Source: an uncultured Bacteroidales bacterium (lineage in GTDB: Bacteria; Bacteroidota; Bacteroidia; Bacteroidales; Bacteroidaceae). Taken from it: 40,129 nt of DNA. The stretch's first letter is position 1. Each line of letters starts with the position of its first letter. The notes beneath the pieces were generated by a model, which worked only from the letters and a program-made list of their open reading frames with translations, searched no databases and was not told the DNA's origin. Location: positions 1 to 40,129 of the forward strand of contig CACYXI010000050.1 of NCBI GenBank assembly GCA_902778265.1, given 5' to 3'. Shown here piece by piece: positions 1 to 7,976 of this stretch. Made by a program: the position numbers and the translations under genes.

Positions 1-514
1 TGACATTGGATTTTTTGCGATTTTCACATTATTATTGCTTCTTTCCACCTTCCCTGCATGCGTAATTTTGAATTTATACATATTATCAACTATATTATAC
101 CTAAATTCCGCAGCACTTTAGTTTAACTTTCTTTATAAGTTCCTGAGCAAAAAAAAGTTGCCCAGGATTTTGCCATGTCAGATTTTTCACTTACCTTAGT
201 GCAGCGTTTCAAGACGAGCAAAAAATCATCAATGACATGGCAAAAGTACAAATAAAATCTGAGAAAATCACTCATTTTAGAGGAATAATTTATGTGAGAG
301 GGATATTTCCTTGTTACGTGAGTCCCATTATCGATAAAGTTTTTGTGTTTTCGATGAACGCAGACGACAAAACGAGTCCACATGACTATTGTTTGTGAAT
401 TTTAGAATAATTAAGGTATAAATACATAGACTTTATATAATTGTAATATTATGCTCTCTTTCGCCTTTTACCTCCTTTAACCGTCAAATAAGTTTGTCGG
501 GAATTGTGTTAAAA
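1..514. other. Non-coding start of window with inverted repeats
   Basis: I see no convincing gene here. An 86-codon open frame on the minus strand (123-383) has no family resemblance. Visible structure: 13-bp perfect inverted arms TTTTGCCATGTCA (168-180) and TGACATGGCAAAA (233-245), and an imperfect hairpin with TCCTG/CAGGA arms at 141-167. A TACTTTTG box reading leftward (241-248) lies in the right arm, but it lacks a good -33 element, so a small minus-strand RNA is possible but weakly supported. Confidence 0.4.
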
Positions 515-598
515 ATGGTTATGTTGTTGATGTTCAATATGGTAGGGTGCTTTTCGATGAGGAAGAATACTAATGTGTTCGCGCAATATAAACACTAA
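515..598 (+). CDS. Possible 27-aa hydrophobic peptide
   Basis: A short ATG-to-TAA frame encodes 27 residues: a hydrophobic start (MVMLLMFNMVGCFS), a possible lipobox-like GC, then a polar tail. It ends 25 bases before a good intrinsic terminator on the same strand, so something on the plus strand probably ends here. No recognisable Bacteroidetes promoter or strong ribosome-binding site was seen upstream, and an ORF of this size arises easily by chance. It may instead be the 3' part of a small RNA. Confidence 0.2.
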   Translation: MVMLLMFNMVGCFSMRKNTNVFAQYKH

Positions 599-623
599 GT
601 AGCAGTTATTACGATTAAGTAAG

Positions 624-655
624 AATGAGAGGTTAATGCCTCTCATTTTTCTTTT
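624..655 (+). terminator. Intrinsic terminator
   Basis: A 9-bp perfect stem, AATGAGAGG (624-632) and CCTCTCATT (639-647), closes a 6-base loop and is followed by a T-rich tract. It reads on the plus strand and ends whatever transcript comes from 1-620. Confidence 0.7.
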
Positions 656-753
656 TACCCCTATCCTAACATAATTTCGACGCTTTTCTCAAGTCCAAAC
701 CAAACAAAGTGCATTTCCCTTTCATCATGCCACAGATTCCGATGATAATAGTA

Positions 754-815
754 ACCAAACTCGATGAACCTCCCTTCTATGTCCACTTCAGAAACGGAAC
801 TTCATCGAGTTTGGT
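754..815. repeat. Palindromic element, copy 1 (ACCAAACTCGATGAA arms)
   Basis: Perfect 15-bp inverted arms ACCAAACTCGATGAA (754-768) and its complement (801-815) enclose about 32 bases. The same arms with a different centre recur at 23991-24052, which marks a dispersed palindromic element rather than a local terminator. Confidence 0.75.
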
Positions 816-859
816 ACGGAGTCACAACGGCTTTAGAACGGTATTACAACGGACTTAGA
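816..859. repeat. 11-bp-period array, four units (ACGGnnTTAGA)
   Basis: Four consecutive 11-base units start at 816, 827, 838 and 849: ACGGAGTCACA, ACGGCTTTAGA, ACGGTATTACA, ACGGACTTAGA. ACGG is invariant. The array abuts the palindrome at 754-815. The reverse complement of the TCCGCTTCTAA units at 1245-1277 is similar, so the two arrays flank the inverted repeat at 896-1165 in roughly opposite orientation. Confidence 0.75.
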
Positions 860-895
860 AACATGGTATTCTGTAATGCAGAGATTACAGGTGTG

Positions 896-1165
896 ATTTT
901 TTTTAGAATTTTGCACAAACATGTACATGGAGGGATGAATGGACATATAACTATTTGTTAGACAACATTTTAACTCTATGTACATGTTTACTGAACATAT
1001 ACACAACATATACATGACGGATTCACAATTAAAGCATGACGACTCATGTACATGTCATGTACATGTTTGACCATCATGTACATGCTCTTAATCGTCTCAT
1101 TATCAAAGCATTTAACATCATTTTCAGCCACCATGTACATGTTTGTGCAAAATTCTAAAAAAAAT
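896..1165. repeat. Long inverted repeat with five CATGTACATG palindromes
   Basis: Perfect 35-bp inverted arms lie at 896-930 and 1131-1165. The 10-bp self-palindrome CATGTACATG occurs at 920-929, 1045-1054, 1056-1065, 1075-1084 and 1132-1141; a shorter ATGTACATG lies at 978-986. Two copies (1045 and 1056) are spaced 11 bp apart. No gene fits here; an ORF crossing it translates the repeats. Possible roles are a multimeric protein-binding site, a long hairpin RNA, or the remnant of a mobile element. Confidence 0.85.
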
Positions 1166-1244
1166 AATCACTCATACAGTTCGAAAACGTTTTTCAGAAC
1201 TCGTATTTCTCATTTTTCACTTTTAATTTTTCATATACTTCAAG

Positions 1245-1337
1245 TCCGCTTCTCCTCCGCTTCTAATCCGCTTCTTAGGATAGGTGAGAAATGGGACTTA
1301 CATGGGATTTGCAAGGGAATTACATGGGACTTGCAAG
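1245..1337. repeat. Two adjacent 11-bp-period arrays
   Basis: Three units of TCCGCTTCTnn start at 1245, 1256 and 1267. After a short gap come four units of the ATGGGACTTAC type at 1291, 1302, 1313 and 1324, followed by AAG. The same pair of arrays, in the same order and orientation, occurs at 27129-27229, and a longer first array with a single GGGACTTGCAAG follows at 12545-12648. Here the pair ends about 270 bp before the next plus-strand gene. Confidence 0.8.
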
Positions 1338-1458
1338 TTAGATGGAAATATACGCTACATTTGATTACATAAATCTGGGTTAATAAGTGGAAAGACAAAT
1401 CGGAAAAAATATCACTCGAAAAATTTTTCATTCCATATTCAAAAAAATGAAGAAAACG

Positions 1459-1490
1459 TTTGCTAAACCAAGAAAAAAATGTTAATTTTG
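1459..1490 (+). promoter_or_regulatory. Bacteroidetes-type promoter of the MBL-fold gene
   Basis: TTTG (1459-1462), exactly 20 bases, then TAATTTTG (1483-1490), matching the Bacteroidetes TTTG / TAnnTTTG pattern. It predicts a 5' leader of about 105 bases to the ATG at 1605 and lies about 120 bp downstream of the 11-bp arrays. Confidence 0.7.
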
Positions 1491-1604
1491 CAATCAGTAA
1501 GCATTCTGACTTTAGTTTTTGTTTTCTCGAACAATTAGACTAAAAAACATGCTAACCTAAAAAATATTCAATAACTTAATCTGTAAACTAAAACTAATTT
1601 AAAG

Positions 1605-2843
1605 ATGGCTGATTTTTATTCTCTAGAGTCCTCCCCAAAGGGTGAGTGTATTGTTTATTTAGAGGAATATGAAAAAAACTATGATGGTAAAATCGATGTG
1701 TTATATATCGATTTCCGTCAGTACAAAGACATGTATTTATATAGCCAAGCTATTGGCTATGGTGCTGACTCTGATGCGTCATTCATTGAACTTCGCAACC
1801 TGAAAACGTCTAAGAGATTAAGAAGGGGCTGCTACTATAAACTAAATCTTGATCTGCTAAAGCATTTTCAGCAAGAAGAGAAAAGCCAACAAGAAGATTC
1901 ATATTTGATAGGTGCCGTGTATGATCTTGTTGATATGCCCATACCTAACAATGATCAGGAGGAGATGCTTCAATCACACCAGACTCTGGATTCAAGAGAA
2001 CTGAGTATGGCGAATGTGCCTTTTGGGGAAATTGAGGGAGAACTGTTTGGGAATATCGAAAGGGATAATTTGTCACTATTCGTTAAAAATGTAGATCAGG
2101 CAAATTGGAATGAGCTTCGAAGTAATGGTGCAATAAAGGTTCTATATGATGCCGGAGCAGCGTTGCGAGCCTCAACGACAGATGTAGATGCGATAATTAA
2201 TACCAGAATGAAAGACCTGATAGATTCAAAACCCGTACTTGTAATTTCCCATTGGGATATGGATCATATTCATTGTCTAAAGGCAATGAGTGTTTCTGAT
2301 ATCAAAAACTATTTTAGCAAAATTGTGTGTCCAGACAAACTTAAATCAAATATGTCAAAGGCTATTTTTGGTAAGTTACAAAATGCTTTGGGAAATGCGA
2401 ATGTTTTCTGTCTGCCATTGCCGGGGAGAACCAATGGGATAACAATGCAATTATGGAAGAAAGAAGGCTGCATATCTATATACCAAGGAGAATCAAGCAC
2501 TCAACCTAATTATTGCGGACTTGTGATGTTTGTAAGAGGGCGCAACAAAAGTGCGAACTATACGGGTGATTGCAGACTCTCTCAGGCAGATGATGTGTAT
2601 ACTCAAGAAATAAATGGAGGATTGAGCACCAATGAACATGTATTGATAGCACCGCATCATGGCGGCGATTGTGGGCCTAAGCATAGACACTATTCAACAC
2701 CTTGCGATATAATTGCAATTTCCGTAGGCACCAATAACAGCTATGGGCATCCAAACGGAGATATGCTAAAATATTTAAGATCATTAGGTAATGTGAAGCA
2801 AACGGATGCTGGTGGGGGTGTGGATATTACAGAGACATTGTAA
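1605..2843 (+). CDS. ComEC-like metallo-beta-lactamase-fold hydrolase (MBL), stand-alone
   Basis: A 412-residue predicted soluble protein with no signal peptide or membrane segment. The C-terminal part carries metal-binding motifs of the ComEC/Rec2-type branch of the metallo-beta-lactamase fold: SHWDMDHIH (residues 215-223, an HxDxDH motif), TGD (320-322), APHHGGD (349-355) and NSYGHP (378-383). Residues 1-150 form an N-terminal region I do not recognise. ComEC itself is an integral membrane protein; here only the hydrolase-like domain is present, so a DNA-uptake channel role is excluded. Related stand-alone proteins are often predicted nucleases or phosphodiesterases of uncertain substrate. 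It has its own promoter, and the next gene has a separate one, so it is probably monocistronic. The long structured upstream region suggests an accessory gene. The fold is fairly sure; the function is unknown. Confidence 0.8.
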   Translation: MADFYSLESSPKGECIVYLEEYEKNYDGKIDVLYIDFRQYKDMYLYSQAIGYGADSDASFIELRNLKTSKRLRRGCYYKLNLDLLKHFQQEEKSQQEDSYLIGAVYDLVDMPIPNNDQEEMLQSHQTLDSRELSMANVPFGEIEGELFGNIERDNLSLFVKNVDQANWNELRSNGAIKVLYDAGAALRASTTDVDAIINTRMKDLIDSKPVLVISHWDMDHIHCLKAMSVSDIKNYFSKIVCPDKLKSNMSKAIFGKLQNALGNANVFCLPLPGRTNGITMQLWKKEGCISIYQGESSTQPNYCGLVMFVRGRNKSANYTGDCRLSQADDVYTQEINGGLSTNEHVLIAPHHGGDCGPKHRHYSTPCDIIAISVGTNNSYGHPNGDMLKYLRSLGNVKQTDAGGGVDITETL

Positions 2844-3026
2844 TTAACGCGTGTTCGACGAATTCACGTTAATCCACCTTCAGTTGAATGAGCAAATGAG
2901 ACAATGAGACATTTGAAAAAGAGAGTGTAAAAAGTACGATTCCGAAGGAAAAGGGGGCGCACTTTGTTTATCTATGCACTTTAGCCAACTATTTTCAATG
3001 AATAGAAGATTTAGGAGAGGAAAATG
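2844..3026. other. Intergenic spacer with a weak hairpin
   Basis: Directly after the stop, TTAACG(C)GTG and CACGTTAA form an imperfect hairpin (about 2843-2871) without a clear T-run. A variant of the GTTCGACGAATTCA sequence seen here recurs near 29845-29860. No gene is seen. Confidence 0.4.
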
Positions 3027-3057
3027 TTGTGAGTTACACGGAAAAATAGTATCTTTG
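3027..3057 (+). promoter_or_regulatory. Promoter of the outer-membrane receptor gene
   Basis: TTG (3027-3029), 20 bases, then TATCTTTG (3050-3057). A leader of about 55 bases to the ATG at 3120 is predicted. Confidence 0.65.
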
Positions 3058-3119
3058 CCATCGTTTAGAACGAAACGAAATTGATAACATATTAGGATAA
3101 CAGAAACATCACAGGCAGA

Positions 3120-5399
3120 ATGAAAGGATTATTATCATTATTATTCTCTTTCACAAGTATCATCACCATGGCTCAGGTTCATGGCTTCGTAAAGGATAAG
3201 GACGATAATTCCCCACTGGAATATGCTAATGTCGTGCTCTCAGCGCTGAATGACTCCAACGTCATTGGATATGCCGTGACCGATTCCACAGGTTATTTCT
3301 CGCTCAACACTACCACCAGCGAGGGCAAGGTGAGAATCAGTTTTCTTGGCTACAAGACTCAGGAGATAACCGTGGGCAGCACAGACCTCGGCACCATCCT
3401 TATGGCGAAAGACGAGAACATGCTTGGCGAGGTGACGGTAAAGGCAAAGCGATTTGTGCGCTCTGCCGATGGTGTGACTGCCAACGTGGCTAACACGATA
3501 CTGAGCAAAATGGGTAATGCAACGGATGTGCTGAAGCATATACCATTCGTAACGATAAAGAATGATGAGGTCAGCATTATGGGTAATGGTACGCCTGTAA
3601 TCTACATCAACAACCGCAAGCTGGTGGATTTTGACGAGCTGAAACAGATACAATCTTCTGATATCAAAAAAGTAAAGGTGATAACCAATCCCGGAGCAGA
3701 ATATGATGCTACGGTGAATGCCGTTATCAGAATCTATACCTCTCGCCCTGTGGGTGAGGGCTTTGGCGGTTCGGCGGATGCAAATATCAGGTTGGAACGC
3801 CGTCCAACGCAATATGGCGGTGCGTCATTCAACTATCGTAAGGGCGGACTGGATATTTTCGGAACGTTGAGATATGGTCATACGAGACTTTTTTACAATC
3901 AGTCAGACAATACTAAATATCATAATTGGGAAACCAACGAGTCAATAAAGATTTCCGGTGAAAATGAATCATGGAGCAGTAGCTTAGGCTTCAACTATCA
4001 ATACAAGGAAAAGTGGTCGGTTGGAGCGGAATATAAGAACCATTATGTTCCATCTGACTGCTGGAAAACAGCAGATACTTCAAAGGTGTATATGGATGGT
4101 AAGCTAAGAAATGCTTTCTCTTCTGATGATGTGAGACGCGAACCTATGAACCGTCATTACGTTAATGGATATTTCAACTATAATTTCTCGGAAGAGACTT
4201 TCATTCAACTTAATACCGACTATACCAACTATTCTAAAACGAACAAGCAGAACTATGTGGCTGCAAATAAGGGCATTAACACAAAGAACGAGACCGACAA
4301 CATTCTGTATGCCGGCAAGCTGAAGTTCGTTACTCCCATTGCCGGAGGCAGACTGAATGCTGGTATTGAGGGTTCATATACCAAGAACTCCAACGAATAT
4401 AAGGTGGGCAAAGAAGCCACACTTGAGAACGAGCTCAGTGACTCAGAGAACACGGTTAAGACTAACATCGTGGCTACCTTCGTAGAGTATGAGAAGTCGT
4501 TTGGAGAGAACTGGAGCATAAAAGCTGGAGGGCGATTTGAGCATGAGGGCTTTGAGTATGTGGAGAACGAAAACGACAGGACGAGCAGGAACAATAACGG
4601 CTTCTATCCATCAGCATCCATAGCCTACAAGAACGATAACATCAGCATGTCTCTTGCCTATCGCAATACAACAAAGCGTCCAGGCTATTTCGCGCTCAGA
4701 AGTGCCGTAGCAATCAATTCGCCATACGATTATGAAGGTGGTACACCTAATCTGAAGAATACAAACAGGAACAGGATTACATACTCGTTGGGATGGAACG
4801 ATCTGCAACTCACAGCAGCCTACGCATATTCCACAAATAGTATCATATATGTTAAGGAAATGTATCAGAATAGTGATTCCATAACTATATTCCATACCCA
4901 GAACATCGACCATAATCAATATTGGTACGTCACGGCTGTATATTCTCCTACCTTGTTCAAGATATGGAATCCTTCGCTGACTCTGGATTTCACGAAGCAG
5001 TACCTTCGCTATAAGGGAATGGATTATAACAAGCCAATTGTTACGTTCGAGATGCAGAACATGGTGAGCTTGCCTCACAATCTGACTCTTGGCGCGGACA
5101 TGAACTGGAACACATCAGGAAATAACGCAGCGGAAATTCATTATGCCTATTCAGATTTCAACTTCGATGCCTATTGCATCAAGACGCTCTTCAACGACAG
5201 GCTCACTCTGAAATTCTCGGTAGAAAATCTCTTCAATACGAGTCGAGAAACATGGGTGATGGAAACCGATGGTATTCGCTTAGAGAAATGGACGGACCAA
5301 CCGAGAAGGACTTTTACGCTTTCTGCGAAATACATTTTCAACCCAGCCAAGAAGAAGTACAAGGGTGAGGCTGCAAGTAGCGAGCTGAACAGATTCTAA
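3120..5399 (+). CDS. TonB-dependent-receptor-like outer-membrane beta-barrel protein
   Basis: A 759-residue protein with a signal peptide (MKGLLSLLFSFTSIITMAQ). A carboxypeptidase-regulatory-like beta-sandwich follows (about residues 20-105, with GYFSL and ISFLGYKTQEI), then a plug-like region (about 120-200, PVIYINNRKL, ITNPGAEYDA), and a long C-terminal barrel rich in alternating aromatic strands. The architecture matches the Bacteroidetes outer-membrane beta-barrel family (PF14905 type), which resembles SusC/TonB receptors but has no SusD partner. No SusD-like gene is adjacent, so glycan import via a Sus pair is not supported. Members of this family often sit near two-component or ABC permease genes and have no agreed substrate. 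It has its own promoter and is followed by about 490 bases without a gene. The family is confident; the ligand is unknown. Confidence 0.88.
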   Translation: MKGLLSLLFSFTSIITMAQVHGFVKDKDDNSPLEYANVVLSALNDSNVIGYAVTDSTGYFSLNTTTSEGKVRISFLGYKTQEITVGSTDLGTILMAKDENMLGEVTVKAKRFVRSADGVTANVANTILSKMGNATDVLKHIPFVTIKNDEVSIMGNGTPVIYINNRKLVDFDELKQIQSSDIKKVKVITNPGAEYDATVNAVIRIYTSRPVGEGFGGSADANIRLERRPTQYGGASFNYRKGGLDIFGTLRYGHTRLFYNQSDNTKYHNWETNESIKISGENESWSSSLGFNYQYKEKWSVGAEYKNHYVPSDCWKTADTSKVYMDGKLRNAFSSDDVRREPMNRHYVNGYFNYNFSEETFIQLNTDYTNYSKTNKQNYVAANKGINTKNETDNILYAGKLKFVTPIAGGRLNAGIEGSYTKNSNEYKVGKEATLENELSDSENTVKTNIVATFVEYEKSFGENWSIKAGGRFEHEGFEYVENENDRTSRNNNGFYPSASIAYKNDNISMSLAYRNTTKRPGYFALRSAVAINSPYDYEGGTPNLKNTNRNRITYSLGWNDLQLTAAYAYSTNSIIYVKEMYQNSDSITIFHTQNIDHNQYWYVTAVYSPTLFKIWNPSLTLDFTKQYLRYKGMDYNKPIVTFEMQNMVSLPHNLTLGADMNWNTSGNNAAEIHYAYSDFNFDAYCIKTLFNDRLTLKFSVENLFNTSRETWVMETDGIRLEKWTDQPRRTFTLSAKYIFNPAKKKYKGEAASSELNRF

Positions 5400-5730
5400 C
5401 CTGTACGATCAGGAAATTAATGCGGAATTATATGTTTTCACTTCGTGAGGACATTAATTTTCATGAATTTCACATTAATTACGCATTAATTTTTATACGC
5501 AGAAACACGATATTTTTTATCGAACACGGAAGGCACGAAAAAAACGAAAGAATTTCGTTTGTTCTGTGAATTTTGTGTTCTGAAAAAAATAATGTCCTAA
5601 TTAATGTTTCGCTAAGGCTTTTTCGTAACACATTAATTAGACGTTAATTGGGACGTTAATTGAAACATTAATATTTCAATCGTACAGTTTAGGCAGATTC
5701 TGACGTCAGCCAAAGAAATCCCCTCCAATA
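5400..5730. other. AT-rich gap with repeated ATTAAT motifs
   Basis: No gene is seen. CATTAAT or its complement ATTAATG recurs many times in both orientations (for example around 5417, 5453, 5472, 5602, 5632, 5667), several times beside the related GTTAATTG. The spacing is irregular and I cannot define an element with clear ends. Confidence 0.4.
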
Positions 5731-5762
5731 TTTGGAGGTTTGGATTAAATTGCGTATCTTTG
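5731..5762 (+). promoter_or_regulatory. Promoter of the rhodanese/DUF2007 pair
   Basis: TTTG (5731-5734), 20 bases, TATCTTTG (5755-5762): a full match to the Bacteroidetes consensus. It precedes a leader of about 120 bases that contains the AT-rich dispersed repeat at 5776-5878. Confidence 0.7.
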
Positions 5763-5775
5763 CACACAAAGAAAA

Positions 5776-5878
5776 GTACGAATTACAACTTACGAATTAC
5801 CTATTTACATTTTCCCGCCGAAGGAATTTGAGCGGCACAAGCTAAACAGGTAATTAGTAATTAGAAATTCGTAATTAA
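5776..5878. repeat. AT-rich dispersed repeat (GTAATTAGTAATTA type), copy 1
   Basis: The ends carry inverted ACGAATTAC / GTAATTCGT-like sequences, and the core includes CTAAACAGGTAATTAGTAA. Related copies lie at 6693-6786, inside the DUF2723 gene at 19850-19946, and in part at 31258-31290. This copy occupies the 5' leader of the rhodanese gene. Confidence 0.7.
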
Positions 5879-5888
5879 AGAAAAAGCA

Positions 5889-6275
5889 ATGAAGAAGATA
5901 ATATTTATGAGTCTATTGGGAGCAATATTCGGATTGTTCAGTTGCAATGCGCAGAATGAAAAGTCAGACTCAACGTTCAAGAGCGTTGAGGTAGAGGAGT
6001 TTGCGAAGGTGATAGCCGATACCGCCGTTGTTCGCCTTGACGTGCGCACAGCCGACGAGTATGCCGAAGGGCATATCGACAACGCTATCAATATCGACGT
6101 TCAGAAAGACAATTTTGAGAGCAAGGCTACAGCCACGCTTCCAAAGGATAAGACCATCGCTCTGTATTGCCGTAGCGGTCGCAGAAGCAAGAATGCCGCA
6201 AAGATTCTCACGAAGAATGGCTATACCGTTGTAGAGCTTAATTCGGGGTATAACGGATGGAAGAGTAAGAAATAA
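5889..6275 (+). CDS. Rhodanese-domain lipoprotein
   Basis: A 128-residue protein. Its N-terminus is a lipoprotein signal with a lipobox-like LFSC at residues 17-20, so the mature protein is probably anchored in the cell envelope. Residues about 30-125 form one rhodanese domain: LDVRTADEYAEGHIDNAINI, then the active-site loop CRSGRRS with a catalytic Cys that would carry the persulfide, ending in a GYNGWK motif typical of the fold. Single-domain rhodaneses transfer sulfane sulfur; the acceptor is unknown. The start at 5889 is chosen for the KK-hydrophobic-Cys signal. The gene is followed 22 bp downstream by a DUF2007 gene and probably shares its transcript. Confidence 0.88.
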   Translation: MKKIIFMSLLGAIFGLFSCNAQNEKSDSTFKSVEVEEFAKVIADTAVVRLDVRTADEYAEGHIDNAINIDVQKDNFESKATATLPKDKTIALYCRSGRRSKNAAKILTKNGYTVVELNSGYNGWKSKK

Positions 6276-6297
6276 AAAACCTAAAACCTATTTTCCT

Positions 6298-6498
6298 ATG
6301 GTAAGATTAACAACATGTACAAATGAGTTCAATGCACAACTTCTGAAAGGTGCATTGGAAAGTGAAGGAATCCCAGCCATGCTCTCTAACGAGATCATGA
6401 GCGGATATTTAGGCACACAAGGTGCTGATGTTCTCGTAAAGGAAGAAGATCTTGAGGCTGCTCAGAAGATTCTGGAGCAGCAAGAAAATATTCAGTAA
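6298..6498 (+). CDS. DUF2007-family protein
   Basis: A 66-residue protein with the pattern of DUF2007 (putative signal-transducing family): an N-terminal strand, a helix with NAQLLKGALESEGIPAML, a short GTQGADVLVKEEDLEAAQ segment, and a final helix. These proteins look like a compact ferredoxin-like fold and may bind a ligand or partner; no reaction is established. It follows the rhodanese gene by 22 bp in the same direction, which suggests co-transcription. It is followed by a dispersed palindromic element rather than a conventional terminator. Confidence 0.8.
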   Translation: MVRLTTCTNEFNAQLLKGALESEGIPAMLSNEIMSGYLGTQGADVLVKEEDLEAAQKILEQQENIQ

Positions 6499-6532
6499 CA
6501 AGGCCTCTAAACGATAAGAGACGTAATATTCT

Positions 6533-6662
6533 ATGGCAGCAAGCTGCTTTTAACTGACAATAATTACCAATCCTACCAATCTTTACCCAATAAGAAATGA
6601 TATTTATGGAAAAAGATTGCGTAGATTGGTAATTATTGTCAGTTCAAGCGCCAAAGACGCAA
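6533..6662. repeat. MITE-like palindromic element (ACTGACAATAATTACC), copy 1
   Basis: About 130 bp: AACTGACAATAATTACCAATC on the left and its inverted form GGTAATTATTGTCAGTT on the right, flanked by GCAGCAAGCTGC. A near-identical copy lies in the opposite orientation at 29866-29997, and half an element at 7336-7375. It has no coding capacity. Confidence 0.85.
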
Positions 6663-6692
6663 ATTTATATGAATTCAACGCACTGGCGCTAA

Positions 6693-6786
6693 ATTACTAA
6701 TTACGAATTACCAAGTTACCTTTTTCCGCAAAACCATAAGCAGTAAAAGCTAAACAGGTAATTAGTAATTAGTACTTCGTAATTTA
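6693..6786. repeat. AT-rich dispersed repeat, copy 2
   Basis: Same family as 5776-5878: TTACTAATTACGAATTACC at the left, CTAAACAGGTAATTAGTAA at the right. It ends at the stop codon of the AraC-type gene on the minus strand. Confidence 0.7.
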
Positions 6787-7128
6787 TCAAGCCAATGCTC
6801 CCTTAGCATACTCCGATGGAGTCATGCCGACTACGCGCTTGAAGGTGCGGCTGAAGTTATTGCTATCCTCATAGCCGCACTTGCGAGCAACGGTAGCAAT
6901 AGAGTACTTACGAGCGCTATCCAAGAGCTGCTGGGCATAAGCCATGCGAATGCCAAGAATATACACAGCACCGGTAATGCCGGTAATAGAAAAGATCTTA
7001 CGACGCAAATGCTGATTAGTCATAGATAAAGCCTCAGAAACCGTATCACAGTTTACATGCCCACCCTTCATCTGATCATGAACGATCTGATGGATTTTCT
7101 TTAGAAATTGTTTGTATTCTCTAAGCAT
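6787..7128 (-). CDS. Short AraC-family DNA-binding protein
   Basis: A 113-residue protein that is almost entirely an AraC-type double helix-turn-helix domain. The second motif is clear: SIATVARKCGYEDSNNFSRTFKRVVGMTPSEYAKG. The first part (FLKKIHQIVHDQMKGGHVNCDTVSEALSMTNQHLRRKI) resembles the output domain of Bacteroidetes hybrid two-component regulators, but no sensor or ligand-binding domain is attached. It may be a stand-alone regulator or a remnant of a larger gene; upstream sequence on the minus strand shows no remains of a sensor. A TATTTTTG box about 55 bases upstream supports independent expression. Target genes are unknown. Confidence 0.82.
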   Translation of the reverse strand: MLREYKQFLKKIHQIVHDQMKGGHVNCDTVSEALSMTNQHLRRKIFSITGITGAVYILGIRMAYAQQLLDSARKYSIATVARKCGYEDSNNFSRTFKRVVGMTPSEYAKGALA

Positions 7129-7181
7129 AGTTTAACAGTTTAATAGTTTAATAGTTCTGTTATTAGTTATTTTCTCGCTTG

Positions 7182-7189
7182 CAAAAATA
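7182..7189 (-). promoter_or_regulatory. Probable -7 box for the AraC-type gene
   Basis: TATTTTTG on the minus strand, about 55 bases ahead of the start codon. No good TTTG is seen at the expected -33 distance, so this is only a partial match. Confidence 0.35.
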
Positions 7190-7320
7190 CACAATTATTT
7201 CAAAAACGCGCACTAAATCTCAATAAAAATGACATTTTTGAGCATTTTTTTTTGAAAAAACGAACATTTTCATCAATTTTCTTACCTAAAAGAGCTTAAT
7301 TTCGTTCAAAATTAACAATT

Positions 7321-7550
7321 CTATCATTACGAGCAACAAGTTGCTTTAACTGACAATAATTGCAAATCTTACCAATCTAAACTTTATCAAGAATTAGAGA
7401 ATTTGAGATTTTTTCTTTTGAATTTTAGAGGATTTGAGAAAGGTCGCTTACGCTCATGCCAATCACGGCCATTCCCAATGCTACGCAAATAGCAATTTTC
7501 TCTCTTTCACATTAATTCAAAAAATCTCTAATTCTCTAATTCTTGATTAT
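7321..7550. repeat. Half MITE and an inverted repeat element
   Basis: 7336-7375 carries half of the ACTGACAATAATT element. It runs into a further inverted repeat: ATCAAGAATTAGAGAATTTG at about 7387 and the complementary CTCTAATTCTCTAATTCTTG near 7526-7545. No gene is seen between 7129 and 7632. Confidence 0.6.
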
Positions 7551-7632
7551 AAAAAACAATAATGTTCATTTACTTATGAGGTATGAACAAAGTAAGACTA
7601 TGAACTATGAACTATGAACTATGAATTATGCA

Positions 7633-7965
7633 CTATTTAAACTTTTTCCTCGCCCACGCGAATCTCTTCCTCTTATATTTATAGTTGAGATCATCCATCA
7701 TAGCGTATGCCTCGCGCTCAAACGAGAGGGCATAGTATGCCTTCATGAAATTGTGAAGCCTGATGAGATGATATAACCACTCTATGACATACCACAGGTA
7801 GAAGCCTATGATAAGCATCTCCCTCTGCTGCAATGAATGGATATACTCGTGATTCTTTTCTGATGGAGACAAACGTCCTTTATCCACCCGACAAAACACA
7901 TAGCCGAATAGATTGATAGCCCAGAACGAACCAAAAGGAAAATATTTGTTGTAGATGATCCGCAT
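7633..7965 (-). CDS. Small HExxH-motif membrane-associated protein
   Basis: A 110-residue protein of unknown function with a zinc-peptidase-like motif HEYIH at residues 39-43 (context NHEYIHSLQQREML). A possible third ligand lies in SFEREAYA (Glu83 or Glu85). A hydrophobic, aromatic segment (about 51-69, LIIGFYLWYVIEWLYHLIR) separates them and probably touches or crosses the membrane. The C-terminus is strongly basic (KYKRKRFAWARKKFK). The whole protein is little more than the catalytic signature, far shorter than known zinc metallopeptidases. Either it is a minimal member of a Bacteroidetes family or the motif has another role. It lies downstream of the two-component genes on the same strand, separated from them by a dispersed repeat. 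Confidence 0.65.
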   Translation of the reverse strand: MRIIYNKYFPFGSFWAINLFGYVFCRVDKGRLSPSEKNHEYIHSLQQREMLIIGFYLWYVIEWLYHLIRLHNFMKAYYALSFEREAYAMMDDLNYKYKRKRFAWARKKFK

Positions 7966-7976
7966 AGCTTTTAAAT

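Noticed and set aside
1046-1372. 108-codon open frame on the plus strand
   Set aside because: It only translates the CATGTACATG palindromes and the 11-bp arrays; no independent coding evidence.
3240-3812. 190-codon open frame on the minus strand
   Set aside because: Antisense to the well-supported outer-membrane receptor gene; composition and lack of any family pattern mark it as a shadow frame.
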